Shown here: piece by piece, positions 43,496-53,695 of the stretch
Layout: every line of letters starts with the position of its first letter
How positions within the stretch are numbered: position 1 is the stretch's first letter
From: Clostridium sp.
GTDB lineage: Bacteria; Bacillota; Clostridia; Clostridiales; Clostridiaceae
Direction: 5' to 3'
Length of the DNA: 64,000 nt
NCBI GenBank assembly: GCA_031292145.1
Contig: JARLHR010000045.1
Location: 1-64,000 of the forward strand
The notes under the pieces: model-generated
Database searches by the model: none
What the model was told of the DNA's origin: nothing
The model's input: the letters and a program-made list of their open reading frames with translations, nothing else
Program-made: the position numbers and the translations under genes

Positions 43496-44701
43496 GTGAT
43501 AGGCTTAATAGGGATAAGAAAAAATACTCCTTTGGAAATAAGAGAGAAGTTTATTATAAAAGCTAAAAAACATGAAGAATATTTGCATGAACTCTTAAAT
43601 GAGTTAAAAGAAGTAGTTATTTTAGCTACTTGCAATAGAACAGAAATCTATTTTAATGCTTCTTTAAGTAAGGAAGAATTATTAAAAAAGATTTTTGAAA
43701 CATTTAATTGGAGCAGGGAGTATGAGGAATATGTTTTTGTAACTAGTAATGAAGATGTTTATAGGCATTTATTTGAAGTTTGTTGTGGGTTTCATTCTAA
43801 GATACTTGGGGAAGATCAAATTTTAGGACAGGTAAAGGACTCTTACGAAGTATCAATAAAAATAAAAGCAGTGTCCTTAGAATTACATAGATTATTTCAA
43901 GAAGCTGTTACTTGTGGAAAGAGATTTAGAAAAGAAGCTAAGTTGTTTGAAATTCCAGTATCGTCAGCTTCAATAGTTGTAAATGAAGCAATTGACCATA
44001 AATGCACTAGGTTTATGGTTTTAGGATATGGGGAAGTCGGTCAGCTTATTATAAAATATTTGCTTTCACATAAGGTTGATATAATATATCTAGTAGTTAG
44101 AAATAGTAAAATTCAGGATGAAATACATGATAATAGAGTCAAAGTAATTAGTTTTGAAGAAAAAAATAAGTATATAGATGAATCCCAATGCATAATAGGT
44201 TGTACATCAGCACCACATCCAGTTGTTACTGAAGATGATATTAATGAAGAAGGTCATAAGCTTATAATATATGATTTATCAGTTCCAAGGGATGTAGAAA
44301 AAGAAGTCGCTTCATTAGGTAGAACTGAAGTTTATAACATTGATACAATAAGTCGTATAGACGACAAAAATAAAAAACTTAGAAAAGAAAAGATGGAAGA
44401 AAATAAGCATATTATGCTTAAGTACTTAAGAGAATACGAGGAATGGCTTAAACTTAGAAGCATAGCTCCAATAATTAAGAATCTAAAAAATTTAGGCAAT
44501 GAAGTTTCTAAAAAGCGAAGTGAAACTTTTATGCATAAGAGTAACAATGAAAAAGATATAATGCTCGCAAATAGATTAATTAAAAGTACATCCGATTTTT
44601 ACATAAATAGAGCCATTGAGGTTATTAAAGAAGAAACTTTAAAGGGATGTGGTGACGAATGGATAAAGATGATAGAAAAGATATTTTTAAGCAAGGAATA
44701 G
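43496..44701 (+). CDS. hemA: Glutamyl-tRNA reductase
   Basis: This 401-aa enzyme catalyses the first step of C5 tetrapyrrole synthesis, reducing Glu-tRNA to glutamate-1-semialdehyde with NADPH. The active-site cysteine C46 lies in ATCNRTEIYF, with HLFEVCCGFHSKILGEDQI in the catalytic domain and GYGEVGQLIIKYL in the NADP domain. The C-terminal dimerisation helices follow. I chose the GTG at 43496, spaced 6 nt from GAGGTGG, because the family begins with the GLIGIRKNTPLEIREK segment; the in-frame TTG at 43478 precedes the ribosome site. It overlaps the next gene by 43 bp, so the cluster is cotranscribed. Confidence 0.95.
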   Translation: MIGLIGIRKNTPLEIREKFIIKAKKHEEYLHELLNELKEVVILATCNRTEIYFNASLSKEELLKKIFETFNWSREYEEYVFVTSNEDVYRHLFEVCCGFHSKILGEDQILGQVKDSYEVSIKIKAVSLELHRLFQEAVTCGKRFRKEAKLFEIPVSSASIVVNEAIDHKCTRFMVLGYGEVGQLIIKYLLSHKVDIIYLVVRNSKIQDEIHDNRVKVISFEEKNKYIDESQCIIGCTSAPHPVVTEDDINEEGHKLIIYDLSVPRDVEKEVASLGRTEVYNIDTISRIDDKNKKLRKEKMEENKHIMLKYLREYEEWLKLRSIAPIIKNLKNLGNEVSKKRSETFMHKSNNEKDIMLANRLIKSTSDFYINRAIEVIKEETLKGCGDEWIKMIEKIFLSKE

Positions 44702-45336
44702 ATTATTCTTATATTTCACTTATATCTCAAAAGTTAAGAGTTGGGATAATTGGTGGAGGTAAGGCTGGTGAAATAAAAGCTAAGCATTTTGTAAAGAGTA
44801 AGTGTTATGTAGAAGTTTTATCTAAAACTTTTAGCAAAGGAATAATTGAATTAGGGAAATGTTCACAAAAATTTCTTAAACTTATAGATGAAGAATTTAA
44901 TTATAAGTTTATGTGTGATAAACACTTAATAATTATAGCAGTAGATGATGAGATTTTAAAAAGTGAAATTAAAAAATACTGCAATGAAAATTATAAGATA
45001 TATATAGATTCATCTGATTTTTCACAGGGAATGGGAGTAATTCCGGTTCAAAGAAGTACAAAGAATGTAACTTTTGCTTTGAACACTCAATATGGAAATC
45101 CAAAGGGCGCAGTTTTTCTTTCTAATAAAGTGGAAAGCCTTATAAAAGAATATGATAGCTTTATAGAGTTCATTGGAAAGATACGAACAAAAGCAAAAGG
45201 GATGAAAGATTATAAAGATGATATAATTGAATTTGTTGCAAGGGATGAATTTAGGAAAGCTTTTGATGAAGGAAAGAGTGAAGAGAAACTAAGACTTAAT
45301 TTTCCTAAGGATATTGTGGATTATTTACTATTGTAA
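44659..45336 (+). CDS. SirC-like precorrin-2 dehydrogenase
   Basis: This 225-aa protein has an N-terminal Rossmann motif (RVGIIGGGKAGEIKAKHF) and the layout of bacterial precorrin-2 dehydrogenase/sirohydrochlorin ferrochelatase (SirC/CysG-N type). Such enzymes oxidise precorrin-2 toward siroheme, and some also insert iron. The start codon lies inside the end of hemA, with AAAGGGATG upstream, so translation is coupled. In clostridia a gene of this type usually sits between hemA and hemC, as here. The chelatase activity cannot be judged by eye. Confidence 0.8.
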   Translation: MDKDDRKDIFKQGIDYSYISLISQKLRVGIIGGGKAGEIKAKHFVKSKCYVEVLSKTFSKGIIELGKCSQKFLKLIDEEFNYKFMCDKHLIIIAVDDEILKSEIKKYCNENYKIYIDSSDFSQGMGVIPVQRSTKNVTFALNTQYGNPKGAVFLSNKVESLIKEYDSFIEFIGKIRTKAKGMKDYKDDIIEFVARDEFRKAFDEGKSEEKLRLNFPKDIVDYLLL

Positions 45337-45373
45337 AACTCTGTATAAGAGAGTTAAGGAAGGAGATTAAAAC

Positions 45374-46249
45374 ATGGATAAGTTTATTATTGCTACGAGA
45401 AAAAGCCAGTTAGCTCAAGTGCAGACAGAAATAATAATGAGAAGTTTAAAGGATAAATTTAATATAGATAGCGAAAAATTACTTATAGTTACGGAAGGGG
45501 ATAGGAGATTAGATGTGTCTTTAACTAAAATTGGTGGTAAAGGGCTATTTGTTAAAGATATTGAGATTGCTTTATTAGAGGAAAAAGCGCATGGTGCAGT
45601 TCATAGCATGAAAGATGTTCCTTATGAGTTAAGCCCTGAATTTGAAATTGCGGCTATAACAGAAAGAGAAGATATAAGAGATGTGCTCATATCAAAGGAT
45701 GACATATCTTTTAAAGAACTTAGAAAAGGTGCAATTATAGGAACAAGCAGCATTAGAAGAGCTCGTCAGCTTAAACTGCTTAGAAATGATTTAGAGATAG
45801 TTTCTATTAGAGGTAATGTTCAAACAAGACTTGAAAAAATGAAAAATCAAAACTTGGATGGAATTATATTAGCCAGTGCTGGTTTAAAAAGATTAAATGA
45901 AGAGAATCTAATAACCGAGTATTTCGATCCAAAAGAGTTTATACCAGCTGTTGCACAAGGAGCTCTTGGAATTGAATGTTTAAAGAGTAGTATGAGTAGA
46001 GAATATTTTAATAAATTAGAAGATTTAAATGCGAAATTAACTGTTGAAGCTGAAAGAAGTTTCATGAAAAAATTAAATGGTGATTGTCACTCTCTCATTG
46101 GAGCATATTCAGAAATTCAAGGTAATGATTTGTATATGATTGGCATGTATGATGTAGGTGGAAGAGTAATCAAAAAAGATATATTAGGAAGTAAGGATAG
46201 AAATATTGAGCTTGGTGAAAGTTTAGCTAGAAAGATATTAGAGGTATAA
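45374..46249 (+). CDS. hemC: Hydroxymethylbilane synthase (porphobilinogen deaminase)
   Basis: This 291-aa enzyme condenses four porphobilinogen units. Conserved features are [12 protein letters not shown] at the start, [20 protein letters not shown] and the dipyrromethane-cofactor cysteine C238 in [11 protein letters not shown] (GGC is usual, GDC here). GGAAGGAG precedes the ATG. It is the third gene of the tetrapyrrole cluster, 37 bp after the SirC-like gene. Confidence 0.95.
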   Translation: MDKFIIATRKSQLAQVQTEIIMRSLKDKFNIDSEKLLIVTEGDRRLDVSLTKIGGKGLFVKDIEIALLEEKAHGAVHSMKDVPYELSPEFEIAAITEREDIRDVLISKDDISFKELRKGAIIGTSSIRRARQLKLLRNDLEIVSIRGNVQTRLEKMKNQNLDGIILASAGLKRLNEENLITEYFDPKEFIPAVAQGALGIECLKSSMSREYFNKLEDLNAKLTVEAERSFMKKLNGDCHSLIGAYSEIQGNDLYMIGMYDVGGRVIKKDILGSKDRNIELGESLARKILEV

Positions 46250-46422
46250 TTATCAATATACAATTTACAATTAAGGAACAAAACTCAAAGAGTTTTGAGA
46301 AAAATATACATTTTAAGAAATTCTGAAAGAAAAGTGATGTTCCAAATATTGTATTTAGTTAGAAGAACTTTCTTTTTGAGCTTTCATCATAAACTGTTAA
46401 CTGGATTAAGGGGGAGATTGGC

Positions 46423-47883
46423 ATGAGTAAAGTATATATAATAGGAACAGGTCCTGGTGATGAAGAATTATTAACATTAAAAGCTGTAAAAGCGTTAAAA
46501 AAATGTACAGCGGTTCTTTATGATAGACTAGTTTCAAATAATATATTAAATTATTTAAATGAAAAATGTGAGATATATTATTGTGGTAAGGAACCAGGAG
46601 CTCATTCAAAAACTCAAGAAGAAATAAATGAGCTTTTAGTTGAACTTGCAAAAAAGGGTCATATAGTTGGAAGAATTAAAGGTGGGGATCCTTATGTATT
46701 TGGAAGGGGAGGAGAAGAAGTATTAGCTCTGAAAGAAGAAAATATACCTTTTGAGGTGATACCAGGAGTGACATCTCCAATAGCTGTTTTAAATTATGCT
46801 GGGATTCCAATAACTCATAGAAAATTAGCTCAAAGCTTTCACATTGTGACAGGAAAATCAGCACAAGATTTAAATGTAAATTTCAAGGCTCTAGCTATTG
46901 AAGAAGGAACTTTAGTATTTATGATGGGGCTAAGTAATTTAGATAATATCGTTAGCGAACTTATTAAAAACGGGAAAAGTCCATCTACTCCATGTGGAGT
47001 TGTGATGAGAGGAACATCGGCTAAGCAAAAAAAGGTAATAGGAACTTTAGAGAATATTTCACAAAAAGTTAAAGAAGCAAATTTAAAATCTCCATGCATA
47101 ATAGTAGTTGGAGAAGTTGTAAATTTAAGCGAAGATCTAAATTGGTATGAGAATAAGCTGTTGTTTGGGAAAAATATATGCATTACTAGATCTAAAAATC
47201 AATCTGAAAATTTGAAAAATAAGTTGGTTGAATTAGGGGCAGAAGTAACAAGCTTTAATTCTATAGAGATAAAATCAAGTGAAGATAATTTAGAAGAGTA
47301 CATAAGCAAATTAGAAAATTATGACCATGTAGTATTTACTTCTGTAAATAGTGTGGAAATCTTTTTTGATTATCTAATTGAAAAAGAATATGATATAAGG
47401 AGAATAAAAGCAAAAATTTCAGCAATAGGTGCTGCAACAGCAAGTGCTTTGAAAAAGAGAGGCATAATTTGTTTTGCAAAAGCTAGAGAATTTGTAGGAG
47501 AAGGTTTAGTAAGTATTTTAAAACCACATTTGAAGGAAGATGAAACTTTACTTTTGCCATGTTCAGCAAAGAGCAGAAAATATATATACGAAGAGCTTTC
47601 AAATAGTGGAGTAAATGTAGATAAAGTATACATTTATGATACAGTTTGTGGGTCTGTAGTTAATAAAAGATCTTTTGAGGAAGTTGACATAGTATTCTTT
47701 ACAAGTCCATCAACAGTTGAAAATATGGTGGAAATGTTAGGTATAGAAGAAATAAAGAAAAAAAAGGTTATAGCTATAGGACCAAAAACTAATGAACCAT
47801 TAATGGAACTAGGAATAGAAGCAAATGTATGCAAAGAACATTCAGAAGAAGGTTTCTTGAAGGAAATAGAATTGCTAATTTAG
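46423..47883 (+). CDS. cobA-hemD: Uroporphyrinogen-III methyltransferase/synthase fusion
   Basis: In this 486-aa protein residues 1-245 are a SAM-dependent uroporphyrinogen-III C-methyltransferase (GTGPGDEELLTLKAVKAL, YDRLVS, GRIKGGDPYVFGRGGEE, GVTSPIAVLNYAGIPITHR). The rest is uroporphyrinogen-III synthase (FTSVNSVEIFFDYL, AIGAATASALKKRG, FFTSPSTVENM). The fusion turns hydroxymethylbilane into precorrin-2 for siroheme and cobalamin. AAGGGGGAG precedes the ATG. About 170 bp separate it from hemC, with a short repeat-like AT-rich segment, so an internal promoter is possible. Confidence 0.95.
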   Translation: MSKVYIIGTGPGDEELLTLKAVKALKKCTAVLYDRLVSNNILNYLNEKCEIYYCGKEPGAHSKTQEEINELLVELAKKGHIVGRIKGGDPYVFGRGGEEVLALKEENIPFEVIPGVTSPIAVLNYAGIPITHRKLAQSFHIVTGKSAQDLNVNFKALAIEEGTLVFMMGLSNLDNIVSELIKNGKSPSTPCGVVMRGTSAKQKKVIGTLENISQKVKEANLKSPCIIVVGEVVNLSEDLNWYENKLLFGKNICITRSKNQSENLKNKLVELGAEVTSFNSIEIKSSEDNLEEYISKLENYDHVVFTSVNSVEIFFDYLIEKEYDIRRIKAKISAIGAATASALKKRGIICFAKAREFVGEGLVSILKPHLKEDETLLLPCSAKSRKYIYEELSNSGVNVDKVYIYDTVCGSVVNKRSFEEVDIVFFTSPSTVENMVEMLGIEEIKKKKVIAIGPKTNEPLMELGIEANVCKEHSEEGFLKEIELLI

Positions 47884-48054
47884 AATTAAGAATTAAGTTT
47901 AAAAAGAAATCAAAGAGTAATTTTGAAATTTAAAAATTTTTAGTCAGGATGATTATAAAAAGGTTATATAATAGTAAATTGCATAAAAAGAAAGGAAGTG
48001 AGTCCTTTAGTGGGGGAATTTGTATTATTATACTGCACTCGCTAAAGATAAATT

Positions 48055-49020
48055 ATGATTAAAAGAGGAAGAAGACTTAGAGCAAATGCAGCTATTCGTG
48101 ATATGGTTAGAGAAACAATCTTGAATCCAAAGGATTTTATATATCCTATTTTTGTAGTTGAAGGAGAAAATATAAAAAATGAAATTTCTTCTTTGCCAGG
48201 AAAGTATCATTTTTCTATTGATAGATTACATGAGGTAATTAAAGAAGTACAAGAAGCTGGAATTTCAGGAGTATTGTTATTTGGAATACCAGAGCATAAG
48301 GATGAATGTGGCTCAGAGGCTTATAATGATAATGGAATTGTTCAGCAAGCTGTAAGAGAAATAAAAAGAATAGATAAGAACTTACTTGTTATTACTGATG
48401 TGTGCATGTGTGAATATACTTCTCATGGGCACTGTGGGATAATCCATGATGAATATGTGGATAATGATGAAACCTTAGAGTACTTGGCTAAGATTTCTGT
48501 ATCTCATGCAAAGGCAGGGGCTGATATAATTGCGCCTTCTGATATGATGGATGGAAGAATTGGCGTAATAAGAAATGCATTAGATGAAAATGGATTCAAA
48601 AATATCAGCATAATGAGCTATTCGGCAAAATATTGTTCAGCATATTACGGACCATTTAGAGATGCAGCAAATTCAGCACCTCAATTTGGAGATAGAAAAA
48701 CTTATCAAATGGATCCAGGAAATAGAATGGAAGCTCTTCGTGAAACAGAAAAGGATATAGAAGAAGGTGCTGACTTCATTATGGTTAAGCCGGCTCTTCC
48801 TTATTTAGATATAATTAGAGATTGTAAGGAAAACTTTAATATGCCACTTGTAGCTTATAATGTTAGTGGAGAATATGCGATGGTTAAAGCAGCAGGAAAG
48901 CTTGGACTTATTGATGAAGAAAGAGTAATGGTGGAAACTTTAACTTCTATTAAAAGAGCTGGTGCAGATATTATTATTACATATCATGCTTTAGAAGCAT
49001 CGAAAGTATTAAAGAGATAA
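48055..49020 (+). CDS. hemB: Delta-aminolevulinic acid dehydratase (porphobilinogen synthase)
   Basis: This 321-aa enzyme joins two ALA molecules to porphobilinogen. A zinc-type metal site is visible as C117-x-C119-x7-C127 in [14 protein letters not shown]. The two Schiff-base lysines lie in MSYSAKYCS and [10 protein letters not shown]. The ribosome site is poor, though GGAAGTGAG lies further upstream. The stop is followed by the RADAR insertion rather than by hemL, which normally comes next in this cluster. Confidence 0.95.
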   Translation: MIKRGRRLRANAAIRDMVRETILNPKDFIYPIFVVEGENIKNEISSLPGKYHFSIDRLHEVIKEVQEAGISGVLLFGIPEHKDECGSEAYNDNGIVQQAVREIKRIDKNLLVITDVCMCEYTSHGHCGIIHDEYVDNDETLEYLAKISVSHAKAGADIIAPSDMMDGRIGVIRNALDENGFKNISIMSYSAKYCSAYYGPFRDAANSAPQFGDRKTYQMDPGNRMEALRETEKDIEEGADFIMVKPALPYLDIIRDCKENFNMPLVAYNVSGEYAMVKAAGKLGLIDEERVMVETLTSIKRAGADIIITYHALEASKVLKR

Positions 49021-49082
49021 ATTAATAATAAAAAAGAATTAAATATTATGTTGCATTAATAAATTGTAGATATTAAAATGCC

Positions 49083-49130
49083 AAGAATATAAGAATATAA
49101 GAATATAAGAATAGAAGAATATAAGAATAT
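49083..49130 (+). repeat. Six tandem copies of AAGAATAT
   Basis: The unit AAGAATAT is repeated six times head to tail, the fourth as AAGAATAG. It is a simple-sequence tract at the edge of the RADAR insertion and may vary in copy number between strains. Confidence 0.85.
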
Positions 49131-49341
49131 GCGGCTGAAGGATATACACCTATAAAAAGAGTGCGAAGCAAAACCAAGAACTTATTAAACTAACAGAGTA
49201 TTATTGCAAATATAGAGAATTATAGAAAAATTATATCATTATGTAATGAATAATAACATTAAAGATGATAAAACCTATGTACTCTAATTATATGATATGG
49301 AATATGTTCAGATGATATTGAAGATATTTTTGTCTAGGTTT

Positions 49342-49386
49342 AAAGAGATTAGTTACAAAAAGTATAATTAAGTAACTAGTCTCTTT
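49342..49386 (+). terminator. Hairpin terminator in the hemB-rdrA gap
   Basis: AAAGAGATTAGTTAC and GTAACTAGTCTCTTT pair with one mismatch around a 15-nt loop, followed by a T-rich tail. It may end the hemB transcript. Confidence 0.75.
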
Positions 49387-49716
49387 AATTTTATAAATAA
49401 CTATTAATTTGAGAATTATTGTGTCCCTATATGTTACTGTTTCTATAGAGTGCGTCATACCAATTTTAGATGGTGGGAGTATTTGTATTGTGGCTCAGGC
49501 GATGGTATTGCACAAGGAGCAAAAATACAATTGAGTATTTAATAGTGAATAAATAAATTAAGTATATGCAAAAAAGCATATATTATTAGAAATTATATGG
49601 TCATTGTGGTAATATATTCATATATAATGTGAAAAAATGACAAATTTATGGGCAACCTTTGATTTTATGAAGACTGAAAGAGTTTTATTTGTCATCCATA
49701 TGAAAGGTGGATTTAA

Positions 49717-52700
49717 ATGGATAAGAATAAAGTAAAAATTGGTGCTAGAATATTGAGTGACAATGCACTTGGAAAATTATTACCTAACAATAAAATAATT
49801 ATGGAACAGATTGAGTTAATCAGAGATGTGGCAAAAGAAGCAAATATTGGTGAAAAGAAATATGAACAATTAGATAGAGAATTTGAAAGACATTTTAATA
49901 ATATTTTTTCTATACTTGGAGGAAGGGGATCAGGTAAGACTTCTGTTCTTTTAACAATGAAATACAACATAACAAAGGATCATTCTGATACTGATATTAT
50001 TTTGCCATTAATTGTACCAGAAAAAATGGGACAAGCAAGTGATGTGCTTGGGTGGATTTTAGGTTTTCTAGGGGATGTAGTAGATGGAATTGAAAAAACA
50101 GTTTATGGTGAAAAGATAAATTTATATTCAAAAGGAACAGAACTTAAGGGATACTTTGAAGGTTGTAGAAAAAAAGAAGATAATCCTTTAAGAGAAAAAT
50201 ATAATGAACTTTTAAAACAGTATAGATATACAAAACCAGATTACAGAAAGATCTTAATTAATCAGTTTTTAGGATTGAATGAATATATTGAAAATTCAAA
50301 AAATATATTAGATTCAGATCAGAAATTAGTAGTAAAATTTGAAGAACTACTGGAGGAACTTTTTAAGGTAAAGAAAAAAGAGAATAAGATAAATAATGGC
50401 AATGATAAGCAACCGCTATTGTTTGTATTTTTTGACGATGTAGATTTAAGTACAGAAAGGTGTGCAGAGGTTCTAAATGTAGCATTAAGATATCTTTCAA
50501 ATTCTAATGTTGTAGTGTTTGTTGCAGGAAACTATATGACCTTTTCAGAGGTTTTAACTATTGATGCTTTGAAAAAAGATGGTATATTGGATAAAGATAT
50601 GATGGAGAGTAGTTTTATTAGAGGAGAAATTTCCGCTAATAAAACTGCACTCGATATTAGATCTGAATTGACACAGGATTACTTAAAGAAGGTTATGCCT
50701 CCGGCTTTTAGATATCATATACCTTTAGTAGATGATAAAGCAAAGGCTGAATTTATATATTCTACAGAAGATGATGAAACAAAAGAAGATAACAGCAATA
50801 AAGAACAAGGTAAATATGATAAGTTTTATGAATTAATATCAGAAAAATTTAATCTTAAAGATAAAGATGAAGATGAAAATAATAATTTCATTAAACATAA
50901 TGGAGCGATAATATATTCTTATTTTAAGATTTTTGATAATACTCAAAGAGGGATGATGAATGTATATTATTTTCTTCATTCAATGAGCAAAGAAAAAGAA
51001 GAAAAAAATGTATGTTTACAATTAGATATGTTTTTAAACACAATTGTACAATCTTCTTCGATATTGAGTAAACATGAAAATAATATCAAAAAAATAATCA
51101 GCATTAAAGATTCATTTGAAGCTACATTTATAGATTATGAATATATTAAGTATTTATTAGAGTCTAGAACTAATAGTAATCAAAAGCAAAGTGAAGAAGA
51201 TAATCAAATGTTTGTTGAAGAGATGTTGACTATATGTATACTTGCCTGCTTTATTGAAAATATAATGGTTTCACAGGAGAAAGCAGTTGATTCTGAGAAA
51301 ATTCATGGTGTAGATATATTTATTAGTATATTAGAAAAAATTAATGGAAAGTTTGCTATTTGCCCTAAGCTAAATGATTTTTCGGAAATATTACATTTAT
51401 ATACATTGGTTTCTGATTCTATTCCAAATAGAAACATGAGTAAAATTGAATATACAGGAAGTAAAAACTATTTTTTAAGCAAATATTTTGAAAAGTTGGG
51501 TTGTTTTCGAGCAAAAAAAGAAGGTGAACCAAAGAAAGAGGAAAGTTTGTTTGAAAAAGCATTTAAGGAGGATAAAACATGGGTTAAAGATAAAATAGAT
51601 ATAATATTAGATTATGGAAAAGAAGATATTTGGGTAATAAAAGAAGTATTTGAAGAAAATTATAAAAAAACTATTAATATGATTCCGTATGAATCATTAG
51701 TAAATATCATGTATAACAATGTTGTGTGGGAATTTACCAACATAGTAAAAGCAGAGGGAAATATTAAAGAATATTTAAAAGATAAATTAAATGAAAATAT
51801 TTTTCAAGATAAGAAATTAACAGAGGAAAAAATAAAAAATAATGAAATTATAGATCTGAAAAAAACTTTTGAAAATCTATATATAGAATTACGCCAAGAT
51901 AATAGGTTAAAGAAAGATATTGAAAATAAAAAAAGAATTATCGATGGTTTTAAGGAACAAAATAATGAGGACTTAAAACAAGGTATTGGAAATAACATAC
52001 AAGCAATTAGAGAAGCAAGGGAGTATGTTATTGAAAGAATTGAAGAGTTAAAATTAGAAACTGATAAAGATTCTAGAAGAAAAACAATGTGGGAAAATGC
52101 AGTGAATAGAGGGCAAATTCAATATATACCATTTGACGGTAATAAAACTGGTGCGAGTGATAAAAAAGAGGTTTTATGTAGGTTTTCTATTAATGATGTT
52201 GGTATAATTGAAAAATACAATTTAAGTATAGAAAATTTAAAGTTAGATGGATATTTAATTAAACTAAAAGATATTACGCCAAGACTCACAAATTTTACAA
52301 AGGTATATTTTAAAGAGATTGAAGAATTAAAACTTTTAGAAGAGTATATACTTGATGAAATTGAGGCAATTATAGAATTGGATAATAAAATAAATAAAAC
52401 ATCAAAAACCGAAAGAGAATTAAATGCATTGGTAGAAAAGAAGCAACGTATAGGTATTGAAGTAAAAGAGGAAAATGTAAAAAGATTAGATTTATATTTG
52501 AAGTATAAATCTGAATTAGAAATCGAAGCGTGGGAGAATAGCTACGAATTTTATGGTGATGCAATAAAAAAATTAAGCCTAAGTATTTATAAATATGAAA
52601 AGAGCGATATAATCAATGAAAAGCTTGATATAAACGAAGAAAAAAAAGAAAAGAAAAAGCTTCTTGAAAAGTTATTTCTTATTGAGGAGTTTTATGAAAG

Positions 52701-53277
52701 TAAAATAAATGAAATAAGTATTTTATTCAATTCAGTTAAGAAAAAATTAATCAAGAAGTCTGATGTATTTCAACCATTATATTATCTAATGCAACAAACA
52801 CTAGAAAGAGATATAATGAAAAACATTGGCGATATTCTAGATGATAATTTAGATATTATTGATTTTGAAATACTAGAAAGTATTATTAAAAAGTTAGTTG
52901 ATGAAAATGAAGAAAATACGTCATATATGGAGAGAAACCTTAGAAGGCCTTCAGTAGGTAGTAGAATTGGTAAATATATTGATAATAGCATAGAAATTAA
53001 AAGGAATATTAACTTAATCCAAATCGTTTCACGAGGTTGTGAAAGTGGAGACATTTATGATGAACTTCAAATAGATATTGCCCAAGAGATATTTAAAGAT
53101 GTTTTTATAAATTATATTAGAGTAAAAGGTATGATTGAAATAAATGAAAGAGCGGACAGTTTTTATGAGAATTTTAAAAAAATTAAAGCGGAGCTTTTAA
53201 CAACTACGGATGTTAGCTTGAAAAATTATTTAGAGATAAAAAGAAAAAGTCAAGAACAGGTGGAACTAAATGTTTAG
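49717..53277 (+). CDS. rdrA: RADAR ATPase RdrA
   Basis: This 1186-aa P-loop ATPase has Walker A GGRGSGKTS at residues 68-76 and a Walker B-like PLLFVFFDDVDLS at about 233-245. A sensor-type region (NSNVVVFVAGNY) follows, then a very long helical, coiled-coil-rich remainder. In RADAR, RdrA forms a ring that cooperates with the deaminase RdrB to alter nucleotides or RNA during phage infection and stop growth. GAAAGGTGG precedes the ATG. The last 8 bp overlap the next frame, so translation is coupled. Identification rests on the ATPase type plus the adjacent deaminase. It is somewhat longer than the RdrA proteins I recall. Confidence 0.82.
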   Translation: MDKNKVKIGARILSDNALGKLLPNNKIIMEQIELIRDVAKEANIGEKKYEQLDREFERHFNNIFSILGGRGSGKTSVLLTMKYNITKDHSDTDIILPLIVPEKMGQASDVLGWILGFLGDVVDGIEKTVYGEKINLYSKGTELKGYFEGCRKKEDNPLREKYNELLKQYRYTKPDYRKILINQFLGLNEYIENSKNILDSDQKLVVKFEELLEELFKVKKKENKINNGNDKQPLLFVFFDDVDLSTERCAEVLNVALRYLSNSNVVVFVAGNYMTFSEVLTIDALKKDGILDKDMMESSFIRGEISANKTALDIRSELTQDYLKKVMPPAFRYHIPLVDDKAKAEFIYSTEDDETKEDNSNKEQGKYDKFYELISEKFNLKDKDEDENNNFIKHNGAIIYSYFKIFDNTQRGMMNVYYFLHSMSKEKEEKNVCLQLDMFLNTIVQSSSILSKHENNIKKIISIKDSFEATFIDYEYIKYLLESRTNSNQKQSEEDNQMFVEEMLTICILACFIENIMVSQEKAVDSEKIHGVDIFISILEKINGKFAICPKLNDFSEILHLYTLVSDSIPNRNMSKIEYTGSKNYFLSKYFEKLGCFRAKKEGEPKKEESLFEKAFKEDKTWVKDKIDIILDYGKEDIWVIKEVFEENYKKTINMIPYESLVNIMYNNVVWEFTNIVKAEGNIKEYLKDKLNENIFQDKKLTEEKIKNNEIIDLKKTFENLYIELRQDNRLKKDIENKKRIIDGFKEQNNEDLKQGIGNNIQAIREAREYVIERIEELKLETDKDSRRKTMWENAVNRGQIQYIPFDGNKTGASDKKEVLCRFSINDVGIIEKYNLSIENLKLDGYLIKLKDITPRLTNFTKVYFKEIEELKLLEEYILDEIEAIIELDNKINKTSKTERELNALVEKKQRIGIEVKEENVKRLDLYLKYKSELEIEAWENSYEFYGDAIKKLSLSIYKYEKSDIINEKLDINEEKKEKKKLLEKLFLIEEFYESKINEISILFNSVKKKLIKKSDVFQPLYYLMQQTLERDIMKNIGDILDDNLDIIDFEILESIIKKLVDENEENTSYMERNLRRPSVGSRIGKYIDNSIEIKRNINLIQIVSRGCESGDIYDELQIDIAQEIFKDVFINYIRVKGMIEINERADSFYENFKKIKAELLTTTDVSLKNYLEIKRKSQEQVELNV

Positions 53278-53680
53278 ACATAAAATGGATTTAACTTTGA
53301 AGGTATGTATATTACCTTTTACAGAGTATGAATTTTATAAGGTGGATCATATTGAAAAGTTATCATCCCAAATTGCAACTAAAGAATATAGAACATATTT
53401 CAATGAGAGTCTTTTGAAATGCATGTGCAATATAATACATAAGACACAAAGAATAGAGAATCTAGATGAAATAATCTTGTTATTTGAAAAATTTTATTCA
53501 AAAGCAGAACTTAATAAGGTACATAATAATATAACGGAATACTATTTGAATTTACTTTCAAAGATTACAAAGTCATTTATATCCCACAGAAATGGAAAAA
53601 TTGCATTAAAGTATTGGGAAAGTTCGGGAGAGGAAGATTTTATAGGACCATATAAAGGACTTAATAAAATTGCTCTTTGA
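53270..53680 (+). CDS. rdrB: N-terminal segment of interrupted rdrB (136 aa)
   Basis: This 136-aa frame starts at an ATG 5 nt after AGGTGG inside the end of rdrA and ends at TGA (53678-53680). It is in the same frame as the deaminase frame that follows. The 15 bases between (AAC TCA TTA AAT AGA) contain no further stop. The peptide is helical (NIIHKTQRIENLDEIILLF) without catalytic motifs. It is either the N-terminal domain of RdrB cut off by a nonsense codon, a read-through product, or a separate small subunit. The strong ribosome site here and its absence at the next start favour a single ancestral gene. Confidence 0.65.
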   Translation: MFRHKMDLTLKVCILPFTEYEFYKVDHIEKLSSQIATKEYRTYFNESLLKCMCNIIHKTQRIENLDEIILLFEKFYSKAELNKVHNNITEYYLNLLSKITKSFISHRNGKIALKYWESSGEEDFIGPYKGLNKIAL

Positions 53681-53695
53681 AACTCATTAAATAGA

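Larger units (their letters stand above)
49021..49716. other. Gene-free junction between hemB and the RADAR operon
   Basis: No gene is supported over about 700 bases. It contains six tandem 8-mers (49083-49130) and a strong hairpin (49342-49386). The strand is AT-rich, and a GAAAGGTGG ribosome site leads rdrA. The promoter of rdrA is probably between 49560 and 49690. Confidence 0.5.

Noticed and set aside
53678..53680. TGA in rdrB as a selenocysteine codon
   Set aside because: No convincing selenocysteine insertion hairpin follows the TGA, and the position is not in a catalytic motif; mutation or read-through is simpler.
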